A stretch of 64,000 bases of DNA, taken from assembly GCA_020205615.1 (NCBI GenBank), contig CM035167.1, positions 33,582,103 through 33,646,102 on the forward strand. Reading direction: 5' to 3'. The notes under the pieces were generated by a model. That model saw nothing but the letters and a program-made list of their open reading frames with translations. It was not told where the DNA came from and ran no database searches. Shown here piece after piece: positions 45,407-57,697 of this stretch; the first letter of the stretch is position 1; each line of letters begins with the position of its first letter. The DNA is from Panax quinquefolius. Taxonomy: Eukaryota > Streptophyta > Magnoliopsida > Apiales > Araliaceae. Made by a program: the position numbers and the translations under genes.

Positions 45407-48400
45407 TGTAGCGCCCCCGAATCCGGGTCGCGGATCTGGTTCGCTATTTCTACAACTATTTGCGGAAGATATAAACATAAATTATTTATACATTAAACTT
45501 ACATACTTTTCCCCAAAATCGAGTAACCTTAACTTATACACAATTCATAAACTATCTAACACATAACAATACTAATCAAAACTACTTTTACAAATTAGCT
45601 GCACATTCTATCCCAAGCTTAACTTGGCATTATCCTTTTCCTATATCCGAACGCATTCGCCTTATCTGCAATATTTATCATGATATAGCAAGGGTGAACA
45701 TGAAAGTTTCCCAGCAAGTTTTAAAACAATTTAAAGATATATCATGATTGAAAGAGTCTGAATAATAAGCTGACTATACTTCACAATGTATTTGTGAATT
45801 AGCATAAACAAAATTTTGACTGAACAAGTATTGAACAGGAACAATAATATATCTGGACCAACTGGTAATGAAGGTGATCAGCCTTTCATACCTAACTTAT
45901 ACATGTAATATGTACAGAGTACAATTCAACATGGTAATCAGAAATGATTAACCATAAGCTTCATCTGAGACCTAATATTAATAATATAGATCTCCAATAT
46001 TAGAATAATATCATCACAGTATAATACTATTATATATATACATAGAATAACCTAAACACATAAAATATAATCCTATCAGTCTATTATACACATAAGACAT
46101 AACATCAAGTCAAACTATTGCAGTCCGAGTTGAAACCGACACAATTCTATCATTCCGACGGTCTAGTCGGACAATTCACGAGTTTAAGTTCAATTAAACT
46201 CTGGCTAAACACTAAACAATTATCACTGATAATTTTCTTATTAGTCAAGATAATTTTCATAGACTTGCAATAATTTTCAGATAATTATTACCATTTATCT
46301 CAATTTTTCGATCATTAATAACGTATTTAAATGAATTAAATACCACATAATTCCTTAATCATTAATATTTATTTAATACCAAATATTAATGAAATACATC
46401 ATCACAATATTATAATATATTTATAATATATCAAAGTATTTTAATACTTTAAAATCACATTTATATGATTTTTAAACGATTAAATTCATTAATCGATAAT
46501 TGATATTAATATTAAAATATTAATATTTTCATAAAAAATATCAAAAGTTATAGTTTATAACTTAAAATATTTTTATAACAAAGGAAATCATTTTATATGA
46601 TTTTAAAGCATTAATTCTATTTTCTATAATTTATCTAATATATTCATTAAATAAATTAATTACCATTAATAATAAATTATTAATGAAATTCATCACAAAA
46701 TATTAAAAGTCATCAAAATAACTTAAAATATTTTCTAACACCATAATTTGATTTTTCATGAATTCAAACCATTTTGAAATAATTTATTTAATATTATAAT
46801 TAAATAAATAAATACCTTTTATATTCCAAAAATACTAAATATTTTTTAAATAAACTCAAAATAATTAAAAACTAATTTTCAGGCTTTAAAATAATTTTTT
46901 ATAATTTTTTATGTATTTTTAATAATTAAAAACCATTTTTTTATTTATTAAATAAAATAAATTATTTTTCGAAAATAAGTGTCGCTAAAGGGCCCTATAG
47001 CATTTAAAGCGTCGCTATAGGTGTTCTTGAGCCTAAACCCGTAAACCACCTGCCGCACAAGCTAAGGTAGAGTAGTTTGGAGTGTGTAGATCTGTGTTCA
47101 GAAGGTTTTTCAGGTGAAATTCATCTTAAGATTGTAGTAAACGTGCATGACTACCACCAAAAACTGATTTCTTGGCCACAATAAGATCTAAGCTCCGAAA
47201 AGTATTGTCAGAGACCTATTCTTAGAATTCTGGGTTTACCAGATTCAAGGTACCACCTACTTTGATGCTTTATACTTTGGAATCTATGAGTCGTTTATGT
47301 GATCTAAAGGCTCATTCTTGTAGAGGAGATATCCAGGATACAATAAAATATCAACATCTAGATCTAATAACAATATATAAAAGAAATCTTGGTGGTCAAA
47401 GTAGTGAACAAGAACAGGATCTTGAACTTTTCGGGTTTTCTAAAAGTTCATATGGTACGATCGGTCAATATTATTTGACCGTGAATTTATAAGATCCTGT
47501 ACATCTGTAAGATCATGACTTGAAAGTGTAGAGCTCATGTCATAATACAACCTTAAAGAAACAACATGATCAAATAACATAATGTAAGCAAGATTAAAGG
47601 CCTCAAAAGTCGTTGTCGGAATGAAAGTGCAGGTTTGCCCGACAGATCTCTCTCGTAATTGATCAACCATGTTTGACCATCTATAACTTTTGATCTAGAA
47701 ATGCTACAGGCTGATTCAAGTTCCAGAGTGGCGATAACACAGCATACTACAAATTCATTACATAAAACAACACTAACACGTAACATCTGATGATCATGGC
47801 CTCGACATATGGTTGTCGAGGCCATTTTCAAAAAATTCAAAAAAATTTTAAAACTTCATTTTCGTGTACTTTGATGTTATGGATCCATGTTATTACAACC
47901 CAGATCACTCAATAGCATCATAATACACAACTTTAAACAATGAATTACAACAAATAACATAAGATCAAAAGATTTCTAAGAATAGGGGTTTTACCACTTT
48001 TAGGCTTTGATTTTGATTACGACTTCTTGAATCTGTTCTTCTTGACTTGCTAGATATGATATTATCCGAGCTTCACACTCCTTTTCACCCTCATACCCAA
48101 TTTTAGAGGGAGAGGATGGTTAGGGAGAAAATGAGAGTAAAGTGACTCTTTCTCTCTCTTTAATTATTGATAATAATTGATGCAAATTGAAATGGTGGCA
48201 TTTGGGAAAATGATGTCTTGATGTTATAGCCAATATCTAAGTTGCAATTATTGACTTGCAAGATATGGTAGGATTCTCTAGCAATAATTCACCAAATGGG
48301 ACAAAAAGGGCATTTTGGTAAATTCACTTTTAATTTCAAGGGCATTCTAGACATTGGCTACAACCCTTAGGGTTTGACTATTAGGGTTTGACCATTAGGG

Positions 48401-48986
48401 TTTGATCTTTAGGGTTAAAACCTAAGGTTCCCAAAAATCAATTTTCTGATATTTTCAAATTTAGGTTTTCTAAATAAAAAATTAATATCTGTAAATTATA
48501 ATTAGGATTTTCAAATTATATTCTAATTTCCTAATTATAAATCATTATTGACAATTAGGATTAAATAATCCCTAATTAAAATTACTAATTTAGCAATTAA
48601 TTCCATAACCGTACATTAGGGTTCCTAACAGAACAATTAGGGTTTTAAACCATAAAATTAGGGTTTCTTATAAATTGCAAGAATTTTCTAACCTAACGTT
48701 GACGTTCTAATAATATCGAGGTTCAAATTTGATAAAATTTATCCGGTCAACCCTTGACCCTTAACCACATTCTCGTATACATAAATGACCATATACGGAT
48801 CATATTCACATATAGACTTAATCTGAATAATTCACCAAAATCCTTCATAGAATTTTGAAATCCTCAAAATTCCTACCCAAAAAATATCAAACGCATACAC
48901 TTATTTTCTGCATGCAGGTTTATTATTTAACCTTTATTCAATAATTTAAGATTTAAATAATTTTTCTAAATTCTTGGGTCGTCACA
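45407..48986 (-). repeat. Element E 3' LTR
   Basis: 3580 bp. AT-rich middle, a perfect 8 bp inverted repeat at 46994-47021 and a sparse TTAGGGTTT block at 48363-48700. The minus-strand PPT (GAAGAAGGGGGTGAA) follows it at 48987-49001. Confidence 0.82.
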
Positions 48987-50748
48987 TTCACCCCCTTCTT
49001 CAAAAATTTCGTCTAGAAATTTACCTTACACCATACATCATTCATACATAGCATCACATGCTACCCAATACATTCCTCACCAGAGTAAAAATTTCAAGTA
49101 TTGCTGAGGGTTTTCTAGACTATTCTCTGTCATTTTCGCAAAGGTTATATGAAAATTCATCCGCAAACCTTCATAACTTACGGACATAGTGGGTAATTAA
49201 CCCGATATGCCCTGTACTTATCAAGTACTTCTGGTCAACTCTGTTTCTCATCTATGCCATAGCACAAAATTTTTCCTCGGTCTTATTAGATTCCGCACCA
49301 AAACAATTTGGTTAGGAATTTCTTCAATGAACACTTAGAGTTTTCATAAACATTAGTCTAATTTGAATCGAATAGCATGAGAATCATATCAATAATTCAA
49401 TTCAATTGAATTATTTAGGTGTAGCCAAACCCAGTTAGCAAATTAAAATTTTGAAAATATTTTTGAGAATGACGTCATGATGTAAATCAGACAATGATTG
49501 CTTAAGGATGCCGTCATCTTTTGACTTTTGTCATAACACATCATACAATAGTGGAACAACGATTTTAGATCAATTCAACACTAAGTATTCTCGCATTTAT
49601 AACTCCATCAACTTTTTTATCATCTCTGCACCAAGTTACATGGTACATAAGTGATAAATAAAAATATATTTTGATATTTCAAATCATCTTCGTCTAGCTG
49701 AAACAATTAGCATAGACTGTACTTTAAACCGTTCTAAAAATGATTACGAGTCTGCACACACATTTTTTTTTAAAAGCACATAGTGCGTATTTAGCTTGAT
49801 TTCCAAAAAGTTTGAAGTCTAGCATAGCTAGGAATTTTGGAAAACCTATGTCTCCACTAATAATCATTTGCTTAAACGATACCATCTATTCCTATTATTC
49901 TTAATACTCTATTCACATAAAACTATACCCAGTTCGTCAAACTTACCACACTTATGAGTTCAGGAACTTGCCACAATCATTTGTGTTTAAGAACTTGTCA
50001 TAGACAGACCTTTGGCGTCCATTCGCTGAGGGGTTCATAAATATTTCATATAATTTTGAGTCACGATCGTACCATAAGTATGAGTCTTAAGAACTCGTAC
50101 TTAACCTGATATTCTCTACCTATCACCTATCTATCTGTTATACACATGAGAAAAGAATCACCTTCTCAACATGCATATAGCAAATAAGCGCCGACACGAG
50201 ACATTTTAATGATTATCGATTGCGAAACTAAGTGGTTTTCACACCAAGTACAATTCAACTCCCATACGAAGAATCATACAACTCAGCTGCTGACATGAGT
50301 CCTCAATTGAAATCCCCACCTAATTAATCTTAACTCCCTTCTCAATACGAATTTCATTCAACTCGTATTCATAATCCTTTACTGATTCTGTACCAATTCA
50401 TAGACACACAACAATCTTGTTGTAAGCTTGTCAATCATTCTCTCAATCCATATCCGATCACGGGGTGATCTGATCGTATATATTTTGATTCATTTCTATT
50501 CTGTGATCGTTTTGCTTTTCGATCTTCTATCATTGTACTCTTAGTCTTTTAAACTCTATCTGTTCATCACTACTATTCAACTTTATTATCTAAGTTAGGG
50601 AACTCTGTAAATTATACCCCACCGAGATTCGTCTTTGAATCTTACCGACACACTAACTCTATTTGAGTTAGTACTTATCCTAATCACTACGGTTATTAGT
50701 CTCAGGTATTCCTACCTAAGGTTCATAACAAACAACTTTGATACCAAC
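48987..50748 (-). other. Non-coding interior of E
   Basis: No reading frame of 60 codons lies within it. It shares ATGACGTCAT (49469-49478), GACAGACCTTTGGCGTCC (near 50003) and GCTGAGGGGT (50025-50034) with D, in the same order, with diverged text in between. PBS-like TGGTATCAAAGT on the minus strand at 50735-50746. Confidence 0.75.
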
Positions 50749-51160
50749 TGTAGCGCCCCTGAATCCGGGCCGCGGATCCGGTTCGCTATTTCTACAACTG
50801 TTTGCGGAAGATATAAACATAAATTGTTTATACATTAAACTTACATTCTTTTCCCCAAAATCGAGTAACCTTAACTTATACACAATTCATAAACTATCTA
50901 ACACATAACAATACTAATCAAAACTACTTTTACAAATTAGCTGCACATTCTATCCCAAGCTTAACTTGGTATTATCCTTTTCCTATATCCCAACGCATTC
51001 GCTTTATCTCGCAATGTTTATCATGATATAGAAAGGGTGAGCATGAAAGTTGTTCAAACAAGTTTTAAAACAATTTAAAGATATATCATGATTGAAAATT
51101 AGTCCAATAAAAGTTGGGCTATACTTCACAATGTATTTGTGAATTAGCATAAACAAAATA
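50749..51160 (-). repeat. Element E 5' LTR, truncated
   Basis: Matches 45407 onward to CATAAACAAAAT, then the sequence changes to an unrelated AT-rich stretch. About 3.2 kb of LTR is missing. Confidence 0.75.
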
Positions 51161-54108
51161 ATTGATTGAGAAAAAATAAATATATTAAGTGTGTATATTA
51201 ACTAAATTAATGTATTTGTTTAATTAAATAAATATATTAATTTATTTATTTATTGAGAAAAAAATAATTGATGAAATTGTGGTGTAATAATTTAGTTAAG
51301 TGTGTATATTAACTAAATTAATAGATGGTAATTTTATGGATGAAGATTTATTTTAATGAAATAATTAAATTAAATTAATTGTTAATGATTATTATGTTGT
51401 GTAATTGATGATCTTCTAATTTGATTTAATAATTAAATTAGAAATTTAATAATCTATTAAATAAAATTATAATTATATTTTAAATATTTGGTTTAATTAT
51501 TAATGAGTTAAGATTAATAATTTAAGTATTTAGAATTAGATTAATTTAATTTGCTAAGAATGTGACAATTGAACTATATTATATAAGTAATATAAAATAA
51601 ACTAAAATGGGATTTTAAGAGGATTGCCAAATGTGGCCTTGTGGCCTTTGGCATAATATAACCCGATATAAACTATTGGTTTTTTACTTGATGATTTAAG
51701 TTTCTGGCGTGATGTTATATCGATTGTAGGGTGTTTATGTATTATCCTAAGGCTAAGAAGAACAGAGAAAGTAGAGAGAAAGAAACACAAAGAGTGTTAG
51801 AGAAAATTGAGAGAAAGCTAGGAGAAAAACCGAGAAGTTAGAGAAGAGGAGTATTTGGAAAAGCTTGCTAATGATCTTTGCTAGTGTAATCAAGGGATTA
51901 AAGCTATAATCTATTCCTAATTTCAAGTCTTGGTTTTGTAATATTTATTCTACGTGATTTGAGTTTTGTTGGATTAGTGTTTAAAGTGTTGATTATATGT
52001 ATATAATCTAATAATTTTTACATATAAGCAATCTTTAGTGATCAAACTCATGGATTTGATTTGAAGAAGAAAATTTAAGTTAACAATGTTATATGTGTAT
52101 GAAAGTTACTTAATGAGACCAAAATAGATTTCCAATTCTAAATATAATCTGTAAATTGATTATAGATTGTGCTAATATGTCAAGAAAGCTAAAAGAATGA
52201 AATTGAAATGGTTTGATTTGGTTAAGAAACGAAGTTTTGGTGATTGAATTCGCTAAATGTGTCAAAATAGAGAAAACAACAAAACATGGTTTTAATCCTT
52301 TAAATTTGGTTGTTTTGTTGTTAGAAGTGTTATATGTATGCTTAGAAATGTTTTTAGTAAGTTTATAGCTTTGGGTTTGTCAATTTCGGTAAAATTGGGA
52401 AATTGGTGTTTTGGGCTTTTAAATCTTTGAAGTCAGCTAGTTTACATTACAAAGTCTGCGTCTATCTAGCATTGCAGTAAGTACAAGGAAGAAATGGCGG
52501 CAATTGCTACCGCTGAGTTTTTAGGATTGAGCACCGGTAGCAATTGCGTTGATGCTGAGTTTTAAAAATGATAATCGCGCCGCCGTCCACAGTAGAGGCG
52601 CTTGTTTTTTTTTTAGTTTTAGTCCATGGAGTGTTGGCTTAACCTAGTCTAAGATGCATGATAAGGAGTTAAACATGTAATGAAGTTCCATAACAGATTC
52701 TTACCATGTATTTGGTGATTTTTAGATTGAAAAGATAAAGACTTAGAAAACTTTAACTTGTTAATTGATTAAGACTTAAGATGTTTTTTCAGGCGTGACG
52801 ATGCCTAATTAGGTTTGTGATTTCATACCTGTAAATGGTGTTAGAGATTGGAATATGAGATAGGATAATGAGATGAATTTGAATGAGAGTTAAACATATA
52901 GGGTTAATGTTAGTTTAACTAATCAGTATTGCGATTTCAATGTTATATGTAGGGTTTTTGGCGAACATTTGTTATAATTATGTAGTTTATGCGTGAGGCA
53001 AGTTCTCTAACCCTAATTTTTCATTATCGCTGAGTTATTGTATCCAAATTCTTTTACATTGAGAAAGTTTCATAATCCTAACTTGATATTATTACTATAA
53101 AGTTTCTTAACTTTAATCTTTTATTGAGCAAGTTCCTTACTTTTTTTGTTTCTTGCTACTCAAAGTATAAATTGTCTAAGTTCATTGTCCCAAATGAGTT
53201 TTCAAACTCTTTTGGATGTAATACTTTGATATACAATATGTATTCAATTGTATATTATTGACATTCAATTATTGATTTATATATCGTTGTTCAATCTTTT
53301 ATTATCGTGTCGAACATTGAATGGATAATAAACCTTTATTGATTTGATTAGTATATAGTTGAGGAGTGTTCTAAAATTCTAGAACCACGGTAAGTTAAGT
53401 TAATCTAAACTAAACTTTCTTTAGTCTTGGAAATTCTAAAGTCAAATCGAGACTTAACAAACCCTAATATAGGGGATTATGTACGCGTTAGTGTTTAGAT
53501 GTTTGTGCACAATACATGGTACAAAGGGTTTATCCCCCTAAGTACGCAAGGAAGGGTCCGTATAGTCTAAACGACTGTTAAGGTTGAGTTAGAAATACTT
53601 AATAAACTAGGATATAGTTCATGGTCTTAAGACCCTCATATATAAATCTCGAACTTGTTTTCTATTCTTGATTCGTAGAACAAGTTCTTAATTATTCAGT
53701 ATTCATTGGTTACTCATATGTTATTGCTATTGTCATCATTATATTAGTGAACAATTGTTTGCTCACTCTTGCATTTAACACTGCAGCTAAAGTTGAGAAA
53801 GTTAACGAGCCGTCTTCTAGCAAAGGCAAGGGAAAGATGTCCAAATAATGAAGATCTGTTTAATTTTATTTAAGAGAAATTTATGTTATGAGACTTATAT
53901 TATTATATGATGTATTCCGCAGACTTATGTAATTATTTAAGGTTAGATTACCCGAGATTTGTTTAAAGTTGATGTAACCCTTTAAATGGGAAGGATTATT
54001 GTTTAAGCTTATGTCTTTATCCTTGATTATGGGTAGATAGATGTTATTGTTTTGGATAGTGAGCACCAAATAATGTGGGAATGGAGTACCCAGATTTGGG
54101 GTGTGACA
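51161..54108 (+). repeat. H: gypsy-type LTR without visible interior
   Basis: The right edge GGGGTGTGACA looks like an LTR end. Further signs are a purine-rich leader-like stretch (AACAGAGAAAGTAGAGAG, near 51760), the GTGAGGCAAGTTCTCTAACCC segment near 52993, and a lysine-rich tail with GGCAAGGGAAAG near 53825, all of kinds often seen in plant gypsy LTRs. No PBS follows, so it is a solo or truncated LTR. The left edge is unclear and the LTR identity is partly inferred. A repeated motif (AAGTGTGTATATTAACTAAATTAAT) occurs near 51190 and 51300. Confidence 0.5.
52500..52547. other. Perfect 13 bp inverted repeat in H
   Basis: GCAATTGCTACCG (52500-52512) and its exact reverse complement CGGTAGCAATTGC (52535-52547) around a 22-base loop. 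Just after it the region becomes unusually GC-rich (GCGCCGCCGTCC near 52577). Confidence 0.8.
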
Positions 54109-54830
54109 ACCGTTGAAGCTAGAATGGTTTAGATTTACTCAAATCTAGTTCTTTTTCTAGCTTTTGTACATATTGCTTTTTCATGTGAGCTCAGAATCAT
54201 GTGATCATAGATTCGATTTCAATCTAGATTTGGCTCCCATGATGGATATTTTGCAAATGCAGCTAGCTTATAAATTATCTATGGTGTCCGAATATCCTTA
54301 GATGGCTCCTCATGCCCACAAGGAGTTCTACATCGCTATGTATTTTATTTTCTCAAGATATATGCCTAGATTCTAGAAAATAAAAGTAATCAAGCCAAAC
54401 ACATAATAAAATAGAAGTATCAAAGGCCTCAATTACTATTATATAAGGTTTTGAAAAACCTGCTTTCCAAAACTTCATAGCTATATCGTGTTAAAATTGA
54501 ACTTTTATACAAAAGTCAAACCCCTTGTATATAGTGCAAATGAGGCCCAGCACTACTTCCAAATAATTTCACATGACTCCAACATACACACACACACATT
54601 CAAAGATAAAAGTTTAATGAAAAGTGGAGGTAACCAAGTTATCACGGAAGTCGAGGGTGCCTAACACCTTCCCTCCGCTTAATCAAGCCCTTGACCGTAA
54701 TAAATTTTCGTTTCTCAAGCTAGTTAAATAGTGTCAAATCACTAGGTCTTTGTGCAAACCTTTTTTGGCTGAAAGTTAAAAAACCATTTAAAAATACCAA
54801 TTGGCAACTCTAATACCAAATCGTATTACA
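54109..54830 (+). repeat. I: first of two diverged direct repeats, Tat/Ogre-like
   Basis: Shares a run of blocks with 55133-55760: the TTAGATTTA..CAAATCTAG start, GAAGTATCAA..GGCCTCAATTACTATT, a CA run and AATCAAGCCC. It carries GGGTGCCTAACACCTTCCC (54655-54673) and TTGGCAACTC (54804), motifs that in plants are typical of LTR ends and leaders of Tat/Ogre-lineage gypsy elements. This is a relic and the assignment is from memory of the family. No coding part seen. Confidence 0.45.
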
Positions 54831-55132
54831 TATACATGTTGGAACAAATCTCACCTAAAATGAGAACACCAAAAGACAAGAACCGAAAAGGACAATAAAA
54901 TCCCGACGCTTAATAACAATATATATTTATATTTTGTCTGCCTGGAGTTTACTTTGTGGGCTTTTACCGCTTATATATATATACACACCTATATATAAAT
55001 TTATCGCTTTTATATATATATTCTGCTTTAATTGCTTTCTATAATGTAGATATTTAATTTTCCAAAGATATGGACTAGATTTGTCTAAATCAAGCATGTC
55101 TAACTTTCGACGGCTCAAAAGTGACTAAACTA
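54831..55132. other. Stretch between the two I repeats
   Basis: AT-rich with short TATATA runs near 54920-55020. No gene and no recognisable motif. Confidence 0.5.
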
Positions 55133-55760
55133 GAATCTGTTGAATGGCTTAGATTTATTTAAATCTAGTTTTATTTTTGTTTTGTACATATTAATCTATT
55201 ATGTGAGCCTAGGAATCATGAGATCGAAAAATTCAAACCGTGAATCGAATTCAGCCTCCCACGATGGACATTTCTCACCGCATTTTAGCTTTCAGAATTA
55301 TCTAATGTGTCCGGATATCTTTAGATGGCTATCATGCTCTATAAGAAGTTCGACATCATGATAGATCTATTTTCGATGCTCGTGATCTCGAAAAATAAAA
55401 GCAATCAATCCGAATATATAATAAAATGGAAGTATCAATGGCCTCAATTACTATTGAGCATAAGGGTTTGAAAACTTGTTTTTCAAAACATCACTGCTAT
55501 ATCTTGAACAAAACTAAATTTTTATATACAAGTGAAACCCTTTGTATATAAAGGTAAACGAGGCATATCACTACTTCCAGATAATTGCACATAGGCTCAA
55601 TAAACACACACACACATACGTATAAATAAGTTAATTAAAAGTTACTAGAATCAGAGCCAAAAAGTCAAAAGCAAACATCTTCCCCGCTTAATCAAGCCCC
55701 AACCCAACGTAATCTCATTTCAAGGTCAGCTTATACAAAGGTCCAACTATCAGGCCTTTA
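55133..55760 (+). repeat. I: second diverged direct repeat
   Basis: Offset about 1.02 kb from the first. The GGGTGCCTAACACC motif is eroded to CATCTTCCCCGCTTAATC, but the flanking order is kept. Confidence 0.45.
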
Positions 55761-56386
55761 AGTGTCTCCACACCAATGATCATTAGATCAATCATTCTTA
55801 TCCAAAATGAATAAGCAATGTATGATCGATTCTATCCGATTCACTAATCCCTCTATTTAGTAATCCATCGATTGTGAACATTTTAGTTTTAAGCTATCTA
55901 AGAATTTTGATCTCATTAGTATGATCCGCCACGATACTAAAAATATGCTTAAAATTACGGTTTATCAATGATTATTAAAATAACAAAATGTAGATAATTA
56001 AATGTCTTTTAGTAAATAAATAATTTTATTAATAAATGAACAAGATTGTTTAAAGTATATGCTTTATCATCATACATGATCGATTTGTATGCATACTACT
56101 TTCAAATATTAGACTGCGATTCTGATTTTATTATTTAATATGCAATCGTTATATTTATGAGTATGTAAATGCTCGCCTTTGAATTAAATGTTTCCTAAAG
56201 GAAAACGAAGCGGTAGAAAGTTCTCCGTAAGAATAAGGCAAATAAAGATGAACGAATATAAGATATAGATCTTATCTCAAATATATATGTTTATCAGAAT
56301 AATTAATTAAGATGTTAATTATCATGTTATAAAGATTTAAACATCTTAGAAATTGAGTATGTAATAATATGTCTATAATAATAGAT
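55761..56386. other. Unassigned AT-rich stretch before element C
   Basis: I see no gene, no LTR end and no clear repeat. It could be the continuation of the I relic or host intergenic DNA. Confidence 0.5.
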
Positions 56387-57643
56387 AGTGACGCCCAAAA
56401 TTAGGTATACATCACCCATTCGAGTCGCCAGATACATGGTAACACAATTCAAATACAACTTCATTTATAATAATCATGAGTGAAATAGTCAGATGAATAC
56501 GCATTATAGTTAACTATGAGTATTAATACAAATGTATGAATCTTCATGGTACTTAACCACAACCTTTCAATGATACTTTATATAAAAAGTATAGTCAAAA
56601 ACTGCTTTTAGAAATTAAAATCTTTGAAGTGTTCATGAAACCTTCGTATATGGAGGCCATAGGTTCAGGTTATGATAGATATCATATGTCAATGTAATTA
56701 TCCTCGGGTCACCTAAAGTCTCAATCTAAAACAAGAAGATTACTATCATCTTCTTTCCAATGGTGAGTCTTCCTCGACATATAAATATCTTTATCAGCTC
56801 CAAGTGAAAATTATATTTCCTCATGTAAACCCCATGATCATATAGGTAGTGCTCAGATATATTCAAAGAAGTGGATGTGCACAACCATGTCTTATGCGAG
56901 AACACAAGGTCAGAGTGTCATTAGACATCTCAGATGATAGTGGCAAAACACCCTTCCAAAGTTGGGTTCGCTAATTCTATTTGATTCACCAAATATAACT
57001 ACTAAATGATGTATGTATACAACACACTTTTTCTATACTATTTGTGTGGAGAACCTCCATGTACTGCCTAGAGACCAATCGCTCTATTCCCTATTATCCN
57101 NNNNNNNNNNNNNNNNNNNNNNNNNNNNNNNNNNNNNNNNNNNNNNNNNNNNNNNNNNNNNNNNNNNNNNNNNNNNNNNNNNNNNNNNNNNNNNNNNNNT
57201 AATATATATATATTATCATAGTCATATATAGTTACCGCACTATATATGGAAATATAATTATCATAGTCATGCTTGCTCCTTTAGATTCATAATAGAGACT
57301 CCTATACTGGGACAACTTGGAACCCCTTACGCAATACAAGTAAGGAAAGCTTCTCATTCAATTGAAAAGAATAATAATAACTTACCAGTTTGATCCAATT
57401 TCCCTACTTCCCTTTGTGCGGCTGAGTTCTCCCTTTTTTTTCAATTGGTTCGTATAGATATAGTAAAGTAGTTAGGGTTTTTGTTTATTTATTAATTAAT
57501 ATGTTTTATTAATACTCCTAATTTAAATAGGATTTAAAATGAGATGAAAATAATTTAGACTCAATTAATTAAAAGAACCAATTAATTATTTTAAAGCTTA
57601 CATAAATATTTTATTATTATATTATTATTTTTCGGGTATTACA
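56387..57643 (-). repeat. Element C 3' LTR, with assembly gap
   Basis: 1257 bp as assembled, including 100 N. It starts TGTAATACCCG at 57643 (minus) and ends GGGCGTCAC near 56389. The real length is unknown because of the gap. Confidence 0.78.
57100..57199. other. Assembly gap (100 N)
   Basis: Exactly 100 N, a conventional placeholder of unknown true size, followed by TAATATATATATATTATC. Confidence 0.99.
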
Positions 57644-57662
57644 TCACCTTCTCCTTAAAAAA
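57644..57662 (-). other. Polypurine tract of element C
   Basis: The minus strand reads AAGGAGAAGGTGA just before TGTAATACC. Confidence 0.6.
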
Positions 57663-57697
57663 TATTCCATCCCTGGAATCAAAAGAATGGAACGTAC

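Larger units (their letters stand above)
30731..46154. repeat. Second copy of a 15.5 kb tandem duplication
   Basis: Collinear with about 15210-30716 at an offset of 15.44-15.52 kb: end of B pol, B LTR, spacer, F LTR, D with its target duplication, F leader and gag, and the start of E. The left and right LTRs of D' carry the same LTR-specific differences as those of D (for example AAAGATGG in both left LTRs, AAAGCTGG in both right ones). The block was therefore copied as a unit. Confidence 0.9.
45407..51160 (-). mobile_element. Element E: non-coding LTR retrotransposon related to D
   Basis: Minus-strand element. The left (3') LTR is 45407-48986 (3580 bp), the interior 48987-50748 (1762 bp), and the right (5') LTR begins at 50749 but stops after about 410 bp. 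Ends are TGTAGCGCC...GTCGTCACA. PBS and PPT are in the same places as in D. There is no coding capacity. The LTR and interior share blocks with D but are clearly diverged, so this is a second subfamily. It lies in the gag of F. Confidence 0.82.

Noticed and set aside
47262..47840. Frames in the E LTR on both strands
   Set aside because: E is non-coding throughout. These frames overlap each other and have no recognisable domain or equivalent in D.
57013..57231. A reading frame across the gap
   Set aside because: Nearly half of it is N, so it carries no information.
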